A DNA stretch of 64,000 bases from Blastococcus sp. PRF04-17 (GTDB lineage: Bacteria > Actinomycetota > Actinomycetes > Mycobacteriales > Geodermatophilaceae): assembly GCF_023016265.1 (NCBI RefSeq), contig NZ_CP095412.1:1-64000 (forward strand), written 5' to 3'. This document shows positions 39,048 through 46,628 of this stretch, one piece after another (position 1 is the first letter of the stretch; each line of letters starts with the position of its first letter). Under the pieces are notes generated by a model. The model was not told where the DNA came from, did not search any database, and saw nothing but the letters and a program-made list of their open reading frames with translations. The translations under genes were made by a program, and so were the position numbers.

Positions 39048-39063
39048 GTAGTGGAGCCACTAC
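39048..39063. promoter_or_regulatory. Palindromic operator-like site
   Basis: GTAGTGG-AG-CCACTAC is a perfect inverted repeat with seven-base arms and a two-base spacer, in the gap between divergent genes starting at 38920 and 39074 and only ten bases before the latter's ATG. This geometry suits a dimeric repressor (for example GntR or TetR type). Function is inferred. Confidence 0.45.
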
Positions 39064-39073
39064 AGTGCGCCGC

Positions 39074-39316
39074 ATGGAGGTCGAGGCCGTCGGCAGCGTG
39101 CCCGCTCCCCGGCGACCCGTCGAGCCGGCCGGCGTGACCGCCGAACTGGCGAGAACGCGCGCCAAGGTGCGCGAGGCCGCGCCGGCCGGCCGCTGGGACG
39201 GCGTGCTGGCCGAGGTGACGCGCCTGCAGTACGACCAGGGCCTGTCGCCGCTGGCGGCACTCCAGGCGGTCTACGCCAAGCTCGCCTCCGGCTGGGTCCC
39301 GCCGATCGCCCGCTGA
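39074..39316 (+). CDS. Small helical protein, hypothetical
   Basis: An 80-residue protein from ATG 39074 with an unstructured start and two predicted helices (TAELARTRAKVREAA and VLAEVTRLQYDQGLSPLAAL) before AVYAKLASGWVPPIAR. It is not recognised. Codon use and position (between two minus-strand ABM paralogues, behind a palindromic site) support a real gene. Its stop abuts the stop of the downstream paralogue with no spacer. It could be a regulatory or interaction peptide; this is a guess. Confidence 0.5.
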   Translation: MEVEAVGSVPAPRRPVEPAGVTAELARTRAKVREAAPAGRWDGVLAEVTRLQYDQGLSPLAALQAVYAKLASGWVPPIAR

Positions 39317-39946
39317 CTACACCGTCTCCGGTACCCGGAGGTGGGCCAGGGCGAGGTCGAAGTCGGCGACGTCGGTGATGTGCATGCCCATGTGCTGGGT
39401 GAACTCCTCGCGGATCGCCTGGGCCTGACCCTTGGCGCGGTTCATCGTCTGCCGGCTCTCGTAGACGGCGGCAATCGCGCAGCGCCCGGTCTCGCGGTTG
39501 ACGAACAGGCTGACGCTGCAGAAGCCGGCGAGGTCGTCGATCCGGGGGAGGATGTGCTCGCGGAAGCCGTCGATGATCCGGTCGGTGGCGCCCAGCGGGC
39601 CCTTCGCCCGGATGACTCGGCAGGCGGCGTCGGGCGGGGCCTCCCGCAGCCGGTGGACGACGCCGACCTCCCACTCGGCGACCTCGGTCTCGCTCTCGGC
39701 GCCGCGGACGCTCTCGACCGCGCGGGCACGGATCGCCCTGATCGCCTCGGCGCTGTGCCGCATCGCCTCGACGTCGTCCCACGCCGAGGTGACGATGCAC
39801 CGGCCGGTGTGCCGGTCGACGAGCATGGACAGGCCGACGCAGCCGTCCATCTGCCGGACCGCCGGCAGGACCTTGTCGCGGGTGTAGGCGATGCCGGCGT
39901 CGATGGCTGCCGGGTCGCCGCGGAACGTGGTCGAGCGCGCGTACAT
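39317..39946 (-). CDS. ABM-type duplicated-domain protein, paralogue 3
   Basis: A 209-residue paralogue beginning MYARSTTFRGDPAAIDAG at ATG 39946 behind GAGGGGGAG. Equivalent halves are GCVGLSMLVDRHTGRCIVTSAW and GFCSVSLFVNRETGRCAIAAVY; the last residues are LAHLRVPETV. It has fewer cysteines than paralogue 2 and a slightly longer middle (VESVRGAESETEVAEWEVG). It lies immediately to the right of the small gene and to the left of the nucleotidyltransferase operon, in the same orientation as paralogue 4 on the other side of that operon. Unknown function. Confidence 0.8.
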   Translation of the reverse strand: MYARSTTFRGDPAAIDAGIAYTRDKVLPAVRQMDGCVGLSMLVDRHTGRCIVTSAWDDVEAMRHSAEAIRAIRARAVESVRGAESETEVAEWEVGVVHRLREAPPDAACRVIRAKGPLGATDRIIDGFREHILPRIDDLAGFCSVSLFVNRETGRCAIAAVYESRQTMNRAKGQAQAIREEFTQHMGMHITDVADFDLALAHLRVPETV

Positions 39947-40063
39947 GAGCTCCCCCTCGAGCCGGTCGTGCCGCCGTTGGCTCGCCCGGTGGACCCACTG
40001 TCCTCGGAACGGCGCCCAGAGGGAACGGTCTTCACCGCAGCCGGCACCGCTGCGCAGTCGATG

Positions 40064-40819
40064 TCAGGCGCAGAGCAGGTCGAGAGCCGCCTGGCCGTTG
40101 CGGCGGGCATCGTCGGGAAGTGCGAGCCAGGCCGGGGACGTCGGATCGCCGAGGTGCTCGCGTAGGTGGAGCAGGCGTGATCGGTCACTGCCCGAGGCGG
40201 CGCGCTCCTGGAAAGGATCCACACAGGCCAGGAGGACGGCGGCGTCGCTCAGGTGGCGATCACGGTCGCGGGTGTCCGTCTTGTGCGCTGCGGCTTTGAG
40301 GATCAGTGCGCCGAACGCGTCGGGGACGCTGATCGTCGTCCGCATCGACGCGGTGATCTCCAGCTCGGCGAGCACGGTGCGCCGGAGTGCTTGGGTTCCG
40401 CCCGGTACCTGCACGAGGTCGTAGCCACGGAACCGTTCGAGGGCCTTCGGTGGCGCATGGTCAGCGGCAACCACGTCCACGACGGAGCTCACGAGGTCGA
40501 CGACGGCGTCGCCGCGGACGAACCGGTGGGCGGTGCCGGCGCGCGGATCGATGCTCGGCCTGAGTTCGTAGTGCAGGCGTTCCAGTGCACGGGCCACTTC
40601 GGCGACCCGGCCGCGGCCAGTCTCGACGTGCAGTAGGACGTCGACGTCGTTGGTGGGCCGGACCACCGGGAGATCTGCCGCAACGGCATGCAACTGCACC
40701 ATCAGACCCCCGATCAGCGTCCAGGAGGACGCCGGCACCGCCGCGGCCAGCTCAGCGACGTCCCGCCAGGGGCCGCCCCAGCCCCCGGGAGGGGTCGGCG
40801 GTCGGAGGACCTCAGCCAC
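40064..40819 (-). CDS. AbiEii-like nucleotidyltransferase
   Basis: A 251-residue protein with the minimal polymerase-beta nucleotidyltransferase core. LIGGLMVQLHAVAAD lies near residue 37, TNDVDVLLHVE (Asp-x-Asp metal ligands) near 56, followed by AVVDLVSSVVDVV with a third acidic residue. The C-terminal half is helical (DAFGALILKAAAHKTDTRDRD). This pattern matches AbiEii/type IV toxin and MNT families, in which the enzyme modifies RNA or protein and is countered by a neighbouring gene. Its start overlaps the HTH gene by eight bases. Toxicity and target are not shown. Confidence 0.75.
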   Translation of the reverse strand: MAEVLRPPTPPGGWGGPWRDVAELAAAVPASSWTLIGGLMVQLHAVAADLPVVRPTNDVDVLLHVETGRGRVAEVARALERLHYELRPSIDPRAGTAHRFVRGDAVVDLVSSVVDVVAADHAPPKALERFRGYDLVQVPGGTQALRRTVLAELEITASMRTTISVPDAFGALILKAAAHKTDTRDRDRHLSDAAVLLACVDPFQERAASGSDRSRLLHLREHLGDPTSPAWLALPDDARRNGQAALDLLCA

Positions 40820-41480
40820 GGAGCCGGCCCAACGCGCGGTCCAGGATGCGGTGACCGGCCGCGCGTTCCCGAGGGTCGGTCGAGCCGGCGAGGTCGAGGC
40901 CGGCCAGCACGTGCCGTCGGCCGTCGGCGAGCTGCTCGACGACGTCCAGGGGCATGCCCGTCTCGCGCAGGGTGATGTCGCCGCCCGGATCGATCTCCAG
41001 GCGGTACCGGCTCACCAGATCCCGCAACAGTGAGTGGGCGACGTACCCGTCGACGCGGTTCGGAGCCGCGGTCAAGCCGCCGATGCCCGACCGCGCGCCG
41101 GACGGGACGATTGCTCGGAGCAGATGGCCACCGGCACGCGGGTGCGCGCGGAAGCGGAGCACCTTGGCGCGGTTGCGCGCCCGGCTGGTGAGCTCGTCAG
41201 CGGCGACGCCTGCCAGCGCCGACCGCAACCGGGACCGCTGCGCCTGACCGAGCCAGGGCGCTGGTTCGTCCTCGAGCAGGGCGACCGCGGCCCAGGCGGT
41301 CGGCTCCGCCCATGCGCGCGGCCGGCTGCCGTGCCGCTGGGCCAGCCACTGCGCGACGGAGTCGGCGTCGATGCGGTCGGTGCCGATGGCCACGAGGTCG
41401 CCACCCGCGACCATGCGCTGCACGTGCCGGACGGAGACACCGATCCGGTCGGCGGCTTGCCGCGTCGACATGAGAGTCAT
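40812..41480 (-). CDS. HTH DNA-binding protein, probable partner of the nucleotidyltransferase
   Basis: A 222-residue protein with an N-terminal excisionase-type HTH (MSTRQAADRIGVSVRHVQRMV, shown shortened) at residues 4-50 and a larger helical domain containing LRFRAHPRAGGHLLRAIVPSG and LVSRYRLEIDPGG. AbiEi-type antitoxins also join an N-terminal winged HTH to a larger domain, so an autoregulating antitoxin is a fair hypothesis. The eight-base overlap with the downstream nucleotidyltransferase supports this. A small inverted repeat precedes its start. ATG 41471 is an alternative start. Confidence 0.68.
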   Translation of the reverse strand: MTLMSTRQAADRIGVSVRHVQRMVAGGDLVAIGTDRIDADSVAQWLAQRHGSRPRAWAEPTAWAAVALLEDEPAPWLGQAQRSRLRSALAGVAADELTSRARNRAKVLRFRAHPRAGGHLLRAIVPSGARSGIGGLTAAPNRVDGYVAHSLLRDLVSRYRLEIDPGGDITLRETGMPLDVVEQLADGRRHVLAGLDLAGSTDPRERAAGHRILDRALGRLRG

Positions 41481-41481
41481 A

Positions 41482-41497
41482 CAGACAATGTCGTCTG
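41482..41497. promoter_or_regulatory. Inverted repeat before the HTH gene
   Basis: CAGAC-aatgtc-GTCTG is a five-base-arm inverted repeat lying directly upstream of ATG 41480 in a 31-base gap. The inner GACA-A-TGTC is itself palindromic. It is well placed for the HTH protein to repress its own operon, as antitoxins often do. Functional link is inferred. Confidence 0.4.
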
Positions 41498-41511
41498 AAC
41501 GACGCTATCCA

Positions 41512-42426
41512 TCAAGTGGAAACGAGCGGCGATCCGTGGAACACCTGCTCCTGATGCCAGCGGACGTGCTCAGCCGCGGGCTCTGGGGTGCCTGGTCTCG
41601 GCTTCAACCGCCGCCCGTGAAGGTCGTAGACGAATCGCCCGAACGGCGTGCGTGCCGAGAATCGCTGGGAGACGACGACGCCCATGTCGTCGTCGAGCCC
41701 CAGCATGCCCCGGTCGAACAGCTTGTGGTGCAAGGAGCACAGCGCCAGCCCGTTGTCGAGCGTGTCGGGGCCGTCGAGCTTGAACCACCGGATGTGCGCC
41801 GCTTCGACCCCGACCGGTACGCCGCCCGCCTGTCCGTCGAAACCGCAGAAGGCGCACTGCCGGTCCCACGCCTCGAGGACGGCGGCCGGCCAGGTGCTGC
41901 TGCGCCGGCGCTCCGGGGCGGGCGCCGGGTCCAGCGCGGCTTCCGCCTCGACGGCTTCGGGGTCCATGCCGACGGCGAGCAGGACGTCCGGCGCGACGGT
42001 CGACGGGAAGTGCGCATCGACGAGGCTGCGCGCCACCGTGGAGATGAGATCAGGCTGGTCCTTGAGGGCCCGTTCCAGCGAGGACTCCAACTGACCCGTG
42101 ACCCCACCGTGGAGGGGAGTGACCCGGTCCATCGGCACGTCGGTGTCCAGCGTCCACACACCGTCGCTGCGCAACCGGGTAAAGGGGTATGCCGCGCTCT
42201 GGGCCCGTCCCGTCCGCGACGGTGGGCCGAAGTCGGCGATCAGGTCCGCCAGGCGCGTCTTCGCCAGCGCCCACGGGATCCGGCTCGACCCCGTCTCCGC
42301 CAGTCGGCTCAGCGCCAGCAGGACGAGTAGCGGCTTATGAGGGGACCGCTTGCCGTCACGCTCGTGCTGGCGCAGCGACGCCAGGACGTGCAGGACGTCG
42401 TCCGCCGAGGAGTAGGACGCAGGCAC
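41512..42426 (-). CDS. Phosphorothioate-DNA-dependent restriction endonuclease (ScoMcrA-like)
   Basis: A 304-residue type IV restriction enzyme. The N-terminal half has the sulfur-binding-domain pattern: KRSPHKPLLVLLALSRLAE near residue 22, LADLIADFGPPSRTGRAQ, and YPFTRLRSDGVWTL. The C-terminal half is an HNH nuclease: CAFCGFDGQAGG, VEAAHIRWF, DNGLALCSLHHKLFDRG. Such enzymes cut DNA in which the backbone carries Dnd phosphorothioate modification, restricting incoming modified DNA. No dnd modification genes are seen in the window, which is expected for a host that uses it. GTG 42426 is preferred; GTG 42471 is an alternative. Confidence 0.86.
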   Translation of the reverse strand: MPASYSSADDVLHVLASLRQHERDGKRSPHKPLLVLLALSRLAETGSSRIPWALAKTRLADLIADFGPPSRTGRAQSAAYPFTRLRSDGVWTLDTDVPMDRVTPLHGGVTGQLESSLERALKDQPDLISTVARSLVDAHFPSTVAPDVLLAVGMDPEAVEAEAALDPAPAPERRRSSTWPAAVLEAWDRQCAFCGFDGQAGGVPVGVEAAHIRWFKLDGPDTLDNGLALCSLHHKLFDRGMLGLDDDMGVVVSQRFSARTPFGRFVYDLHGRRLKPRPGTPEPAAEHVRWHQEQVFHGSPLVST

Positions 42427-42492
42427 GCTGATGACTGTGCCCTTCGCGGCGACGTCCGGCGGGATCGCCACACGATCGACTAGACAGTTCCC

Positions 42493-43026
42493 ATGACGGA
42501 GCTGACGACGGCGACAAGCGGCGGCCTGCTCTCCCGCGAGGAGATGGACGCGGCACGGGAGCGACTGCCCATCGTGTACGTCGACGTGGTGCCGGTGCGG
42601 GTGGACGAAGAGGGCACCGTCACCTCGATCGGGCTCTTGCTGCGGGCCGGTGAGGACGGCCAGATCAAGCGGGCGCTGGTCACCGGTCGGGTGCTGTACC
42701 ACGAGCGGATCCGCGCGGCGCTGCTCCGGCACATCGAGAAGGACCTCGGCCCGCTCGCGCTGCCGCGGATCCCACCGGCGCCCCAGCCGTTCACGATCGC
42801 CGAGTACTTCCCGACGCCGGGCGTGACGCCGTTCCACGACCCGCGGCAGCACGCGGTGTCGCTGGCCTACGTGGTGCCGGTCGAAGGCGACTGCGCACCG
42901 CAGCAGGACGCGCTCGAGCTGTCCTGGTTCTCGCCGATCGAGGCCCGCGACCCCGTCGTGCTGGCCGAGTTCGAGAACGGGCAGAGCACGCTTCTGCTGC
43001 AGGCGCTGGCACACCTCGGCGTATGA
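42493..43026 (+). CDS. NUDIX-like protein (DUF4916 type)
   Basis: A 177-residue protein related to NUDIX hydrolases. The segment GRVLYHERIRAALLRHIEKDLG aligns with the Nudix box G-x5-E-x7-REUxEExGU, but the RE pair is RH and the following acidic pair is degraded. Catalysis is therefore doubtful or altered. YVVPVEGDCAPQQDALELSWFSP is a typical C-terminal segment. Divergent from the restriction endonuclease gene by 66 bases, so they may share a control region. It ends before a strong hairpin. Confidence 0.75.
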   Translation: MTELTTATSGGLLSREEMDAARERLPIVYVDVVPVRVDEEGTVTSIGLLLRAGEDGQIKRALVTGRVLYHERIRAALLRHIEKDLGPLALPRIPPAPQPFTIAEYFPTPGVTPFHDPRQHAVSLAYVVPVEGDCAPQQDALELSWFSPIEARDPVVLAEFENGQSTLLLQALAHLGV

Positions 43027-43031
43027 GGGCC

Positions 43032-43058
43032 GGCGCGGGCCCCTCCGGGGCCCGTGCC
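43032..43058. terminator. Strong bidirectional hairpin
   Basis: GGCGCGGGCCCC (43032-43043) pairs with GGGGCCCGTGCC (43047-43058) over a TCC loop: twelve pairs with one G-T. It sits between the convergent ends of the NUDIX-like gene and ABM paralogue 4 and probably terminates both. Confidence 0.65.
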
Positions 43059-43069
43059 GCCGCCGTCCG

Positions 43070-43690
43070 TCAGGCCATCTCGGGGACGCGCAGGTGGTGG
43101 ATCGCCAGCTCGAACTCGGCGATGTCGGTGACCTCCAGACCCATCTGCTGGCTGAACTGCTCGCGCATGCCGCGTACCGACTCGGCGGATCCCTCCAGGG
43201 AGGCACGGTCGTCATAGGTGGCGGTCAGGACGCTCATGCCGGTGTGCCGGTCGCCCATCACGCTGACGCTGCAGAAGCCCGGGATGTCGTCCAGGCGCGG
43301 TACGAGGGCCGTGCGGAACGTCTCGGTCATGTCGTCCATGCGGGCGGGGTCCCCGCGGGTCCACGTGACGCGGCAGCAGGCGCCCTCGGGCGCCCGGTGC
43401 GCGCGGTGCAGGACCGCGATCTCCCACTCCTGGACGTCGAAGCTGCCGCCCATCACGTCGGTGGCCCGCTCGCGCATGGGCATGACCGCGTCCCTGCTGG
43501 CGCTCATCGACTCCTCGGAGTCCCAGCTGGTCGTGACGATGCACCGGCCGGAGTCGCGGTCGCAGAGCATGGACAGCCCCATGCAGCCGGGCATGCTCTG
43601 CACAGCGGGCATGACCTCGTCGCGGACGTAGGCGATGCCGTCGTCGATGCGCCGCGGGTCGGCGTGGACGGTGGTGGAACGTGCGTACAT
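43070..43690 (-). CDS. ABM-type duplicated-domain protein, paralogue 4
   Basis: A 206-residue paralogue starting at ATG 43690 (MYARSTTVHADPRRIDDG). Half-repeats are GCMGLSMLCDRDSGRCIVTTSW and GFCSVSVMGDRHTGMSVLTATY. Its end HHLRVPEMA departs slightly from LAHLRVPETV in the other three. It retains the GACCRV cysteine pair of paralogue 2. It lies downstream of the AarF-like kinase gene with a 105-base gap on the same strand. Unknown function; four copies in 22 kb suggest recent local expansion. Confidence 0.8.
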   Translation of the reverse strand: MYARSTTVHADPRRIDDGIAYVRDEVMPAVQSMPGCMGLSMLCDRDSGRCIVTTSWDSEESMSASRDAVMPMRERATDVMGGSFDVQEWEIAVLHRAHRAPEGACCRVTWTRGDPARMDDMTETFRTALVPRLDDIPGFCSVSVMGDRHTGMSVLTATYDDRASLEGSAESVRGMREQFSQQMGLEVTDIAEFELAIHHLRVPEMA

Positions 43691-43795
43691 GCCGCCTTCC
43701 TCTCGGGTGTGGGCGGCGCCCCGGCGGCGTCGCCGCGCAGCCATGGTGCTCTCGATGCGGGTCGCTGCCCAGGCCTGGCGGCGCGCGCGGACTCC

Positions 43796-45148
43796 TCAGG
43801 CCTGAGTTCTCCCAGCGGCGTCGTCGTAGCCGGGCAGCCACCGGCGGACCTCGGCGTCGACGGCCACCGTGGCGCCGAGCGAGCAGAGGACGCCGACGAG
43901 CCCGGAGGCGACCCGCTGCAGCAGCAGGTGCCGGGGCGGGACGGTCAGCCGGCGCTGCGTGCGAGCGGTGCTGCCCAGAGGGTCGGAGGCGCGCCAGGTG
44001 AGGTCCTGCAGCCAGCTGCGGGTGAACGAGTACTCGTCGGTGCGCAGCGGCCCCAGGGGGTCGAGCAGCGCCAGCAGGGCCGGCGGGTCGACCGTGTCCG
44101 GCTGCAGGAGCCCCGCCGCCGCGGCCTCCGCGTGCAGCGCCGCCGCGTCGCCGTCCCGGCCGGCGGCCAGCAGCGGGCCCAGCCGGGCCGGCCACCCGTC
44201 AGGCAGGGGCTCGGTCGCGCCGAAGTCGAGGACGCCGAGCCGGCCGTCCGGCAGCAGCCGGAAGTTGCCGGGATGCGGGTCGCCGTGCAGCCGGCGGGCG
44301 CGCACCGGTGAGGAGAGCAGCAGGCGCACCAGCAGCAGTCCCATGCGATCCCGGTCGTCCCGGGTGCCCGAGGCGATCACCTGTGACAGCGGCGTCCCGT
44401 CGAGCCACCGGGTGACCAGCACGACGTCCTCGGCGGCGAGCACGTCGGGCACGGCGATGTCGGGGTCGTCGCGGTAGGCGTCGGCGAACGCGGTCTGGGC
44501 CTCGGCCTCCTGGGCGTAGTCCAACTCGTCCACCAGCCGGGTGCGCAGCTCGGCGAACAACTCGCGGGCGTCGAGCCCCGGCATGGCGGCATGGAGGACG
44601 GGAGCCAAGGGCTGCAGCATGCCGAGGTCCGCGACCAGGGCGGCGCCGGCGCCGGGGTACTGGATCTTCACGGCGACCGGCGTCCCGTCGGCCCACGTGG
44701 CGCGGTGCACCTGGCCCACGCTGGCCGCGGCGACGTGCTGGTCGTCGAAGTCGCGCAGGTGCCGCTCCCAGCCGCCGGGGAACGCCCGGTCGAGCTGGGC
44801 GTGCACCATCGACGTCGGCATGGGCGGCGCCGCCTCCTGGAGCCGGACCAGCGCCTCCCGGTAGGGGCCGACCAGGTGCTCGGGGAGGGCGGCCTCCATC
44901 GCCGACATCGCCTGGCCGACCTTCATCGCGCCACCCTTGAGCTGGCCGAGCGTGGTGAACAGCTGCGCCGCCGTGCGCTGCTGCACCTGCGCCGCGACCG
45001 CCTCTGCGGGGCGTCCGCCGATGCGCTTGCCGAGCCCCACGGCGGTGCGGCCGGCGTGCGCGGCCGGCAGCGCGGCGAGCCGGGCCGCCCGGGCCAGGCG
45101 GCTGCGCGGCGGTCGGCCCTCCTCCGGCGGCACCCGTCCGGGGCTCAC
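43796..45148 (-). CDS. ABC1/AarF-family (UbiB-like) atypical kinase
   Basis: A 450-residue protein of the AarF/ABC1/UbiB kinase family. The KxGQ motif is in LGQLKGGAMKVGQAMSAM, followed by EALVRLQEAAPPMP, ASVGQVHRATWADGTPVAVKIQYPG (Ala-rich nucleotide loop and lysine), and RLHGDPHPGNFRLLPDGRLGVLDFGA (catalytic and DFG-like segments). Family members bind ATP and support quinone or lipid metabolism. In actinobacteria the substrate is uncertain. GTG 45148 is the chosen start. A PHB depolymerase gene lies 77 bases upstream on the same strand. Confidence 0.9.
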   Translation of the reverse strand: MSPGRVPPEEGRPPRSRLARAARLAALPAAHAGRTAVGLGKRIGGRPAEAVAAQVQQRTAAQLFTTLGQLKGGAMKVGQAMSAMEAALPEHLVGPYREALVRLQEAAPPMPTSMVHAQLDRAFPGGWERHLRDFDDQHVAAASVGQVHRATWADGTPVAVKIQYPGAGAALVADLGMLQPLAPVLHAAMPGLDARELFAELRTRLVDELDYAQEAEAQTAFADAYRDDPDIAVPDVLAAEDVVLVTRWLDGTPLSQVIASGTRDDRDRMGLLLVRLLLSSPVRARRLHGDPHPGNFRLLPDGRLGVLDFGATEPLPDGWPARLGPLLAAGRDGDAAALHAEAAAAGLLQPDTVDPPALLALLDPLGPLRTDEYSFTRSWLQDLTWRASDPLGSTARTQRRLTVPPRHLLLQRVASGLVGVLCSLGATVAVDAEVRRWLPGYDDAAGRTQA

Positions 45149-45225
45149 GAGGTGGCGGGTGGCGGGCACCCGGCGACGCGACTCACGCCGGAAGTCTGGA
45201 CCCCCGCGACGAGGCCGGCCAGCGC

Positions 45226-46464
45226 TCAGGCGGGCGCGGCGAGCCGTTCGGAGGCGCGGTCGATGAACGTCCGGACGACGGGGTAGACCTCGGCCTCCCA
45301 GCGCGAGCCGCTGAAGACGCCGTAGTGGCCGACCCCGGGCTGCAGGTGGTGCTGCTTGCGCTCCTCGGGGACGCCGGTGCACAGCTCGTGGGCCGCGAGC
45401 GTCTGCCCCGGCGAGCAGATGTCGTCGTTCTCGCCCTCCACCGTGAGCAGCGCGGTGCGGCGGATCGCGCCCGGGTCCACGCGCCGGCCCCGCCAGGTGA
45501 GCCGGCCGGTGGGGAGCTGGTGCTCCTGGAAGATGCGGCCGACGGTCTCCAGGTAGAACTCGGCGGGCACGTCCATGACGGCGCCGTACTCGTCGTAGAA
45601 GGCCCGCGTGGCAGCGGCCCGCTCCGTGTTGCCGGCCAGCAGGTCGCGGTACAGGCGCCCGTGGGCCGCCAGGTGCCGCTTCGGGTTCATCGACATGAAC
45701 GCGGTCAGCTGGACGACGCCCGGGTAGACGCGACGCCCGGTGCCGGCGTACCCCCGTGGCACGGTGTCGATCACCCGGCGCTCGAACCAGGACAGGGGCT
45801 TGGTGGCGGCCGCGTCGTTGACCCGGTTCGGGTTCACCCGGGTGTCGATCGGGCCGGCCATGAGCGTGACGCTCGACGGCTGGGCGGGGTCGTCGTCGGC
45901 GGCGAGCAGGGCCACGGCGGCCAGCACGGGGACGGCGGGCTGGCAGACGGCGACGACATGCGTGTCCGGGCCGAGGTGCCGGATGGCGTCCATGACGTGC
46001 TCGATGTACTCGTCCAGGCCGAACGCCCCGTGCTCGACCGGGACGTCGCGGGCGTTGTGCCAGTCGATGACGTGCACGTCGTGGTCCGACAGCAGCGTGC
46101 GGATCGTCGGGCGGATCAGCGTCGTGAAGTGCCCCGACATCGGACCGACGACCAGCACGCGCGGCTGGCCGGTGACCGCGGGCTTCTCGAAGTGCAGCAG
46201 CGTGGCGAACGGCGTCCGCATCGCTTCGCGCTCCCGGACGGCGACGGTCTCGCCGTCCACCGGCACCGCGTCGATGCCGAACGCCGGGCGGTCGTGGGTG
46301 GGGCGGGCGTGCGCGAGCATGTCGCAGGCCGCGCGCACGTGGCGGAGACCGGGGGCCCGGCCGAGCGGGCCGGGCAGCGCCTGCAAGGCCGTGGCAGTCA
46401 GCCGGGAGGCGGTGACTGCGGGCGCGCCGGCCCGCCGGTTCCACTCGTACGCGGTGTAGAGCAT
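45226..46464 (-). CDS. phaZ: Intracellular polyhydroxyalkanoate depolymerase
   Basis: A 412-residue protein of the PhaZ intracellular depolymerase family, which breaks stored polyhydroxybutyrate. The N-terminus MLYTAYEWNRRAGAP is typical. VLVVGPMSGHFTTLIR and DVHVIDWHNARDVP are conserved core strands; the nucleophile is the Cys in VAVCQPAVP, as in other intracellular PhaZs. LTVEGENDDICSPGQT supplies the acid, and the final His is in LQPGVGHYGVFSG. ATG 46464 is the natural start. It links to carbon storage; no synthase is nearby. Confidence 0.93.
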   Translation of the reverse strand: MLYTAYEWNRRAGAPAVTASRLTATALQALPGPLGRAPGLRHVRAACDMLAHARPTHDRPAFGIDAVPVDGETVAVREREAMRTPFATLLHFEKPAVTGQPRVLVVGPMSGHFTTLIRPTIRTLLSDHDVHVIDWHNARDVPVEHGAFGLDEYIEHVMDAIRHLGPDTHVVAVCQPAVPVLAAVALLAADDDPAQPSSVTLMAGPIDTRVNPNRVNDAAATKPLSWFERRVIDTVPRGYAGTGRRVYPGVVQLTAFMSMNPKRHLAAHGRLYRDLLAGNTERAAATRAFYDEYGAVMDVPAEFYLETVGRIFQEHQLPTGRLTWRGRRVDPGAIRRTALLTVEGENDDICSPGQTLAAHELCTGVPEERKQHHLQPGVGHYGVFSGSRWEAEVYPVVRTFIDRASERLAAPA

Positions 46465-46554
46465 GGGACCTGCCCGTCGATCGGCGGCGTGTGACCTACG
46501 TCTCGGTAACTTATGGGGGCACATGCTCGGGCGCTCGCCGAACCGCCGACGCGG

Positions 46555-46579
46555 CGTCGACACGACAGGCGTGTCGACG
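46555..46579. promoter_or_regulatory. Perfect 10-bp inverted repeat between divergent genes
   Basis: CGTCGACACG (46555-46564) is followed by ACAGG and then CGTGTCGACG (46570-46579), an exact inverted repeat in the 164-base gap between phaZ and the SNF2 gene. It could be a repressor operator for either gene or an RNA hairpin in the SNF2 leader. No regulator gene adjoins. Confidence 0.5.
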
Positions 46580-46628
46580 ACTGTGGACGAGCGACTTCCG
46601 GAGCGGCTCGCCCGGATAGCCTCGGCTC

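Noticed and set aside
41512-42426. Classification of the SBD-HNH protein as another 13E12 protein
   Set aside because: It lacks the DUF222 helical region and carries the sulfur-binding pattern SPHKPLLVL and YPFTRLRSDGVW instead.
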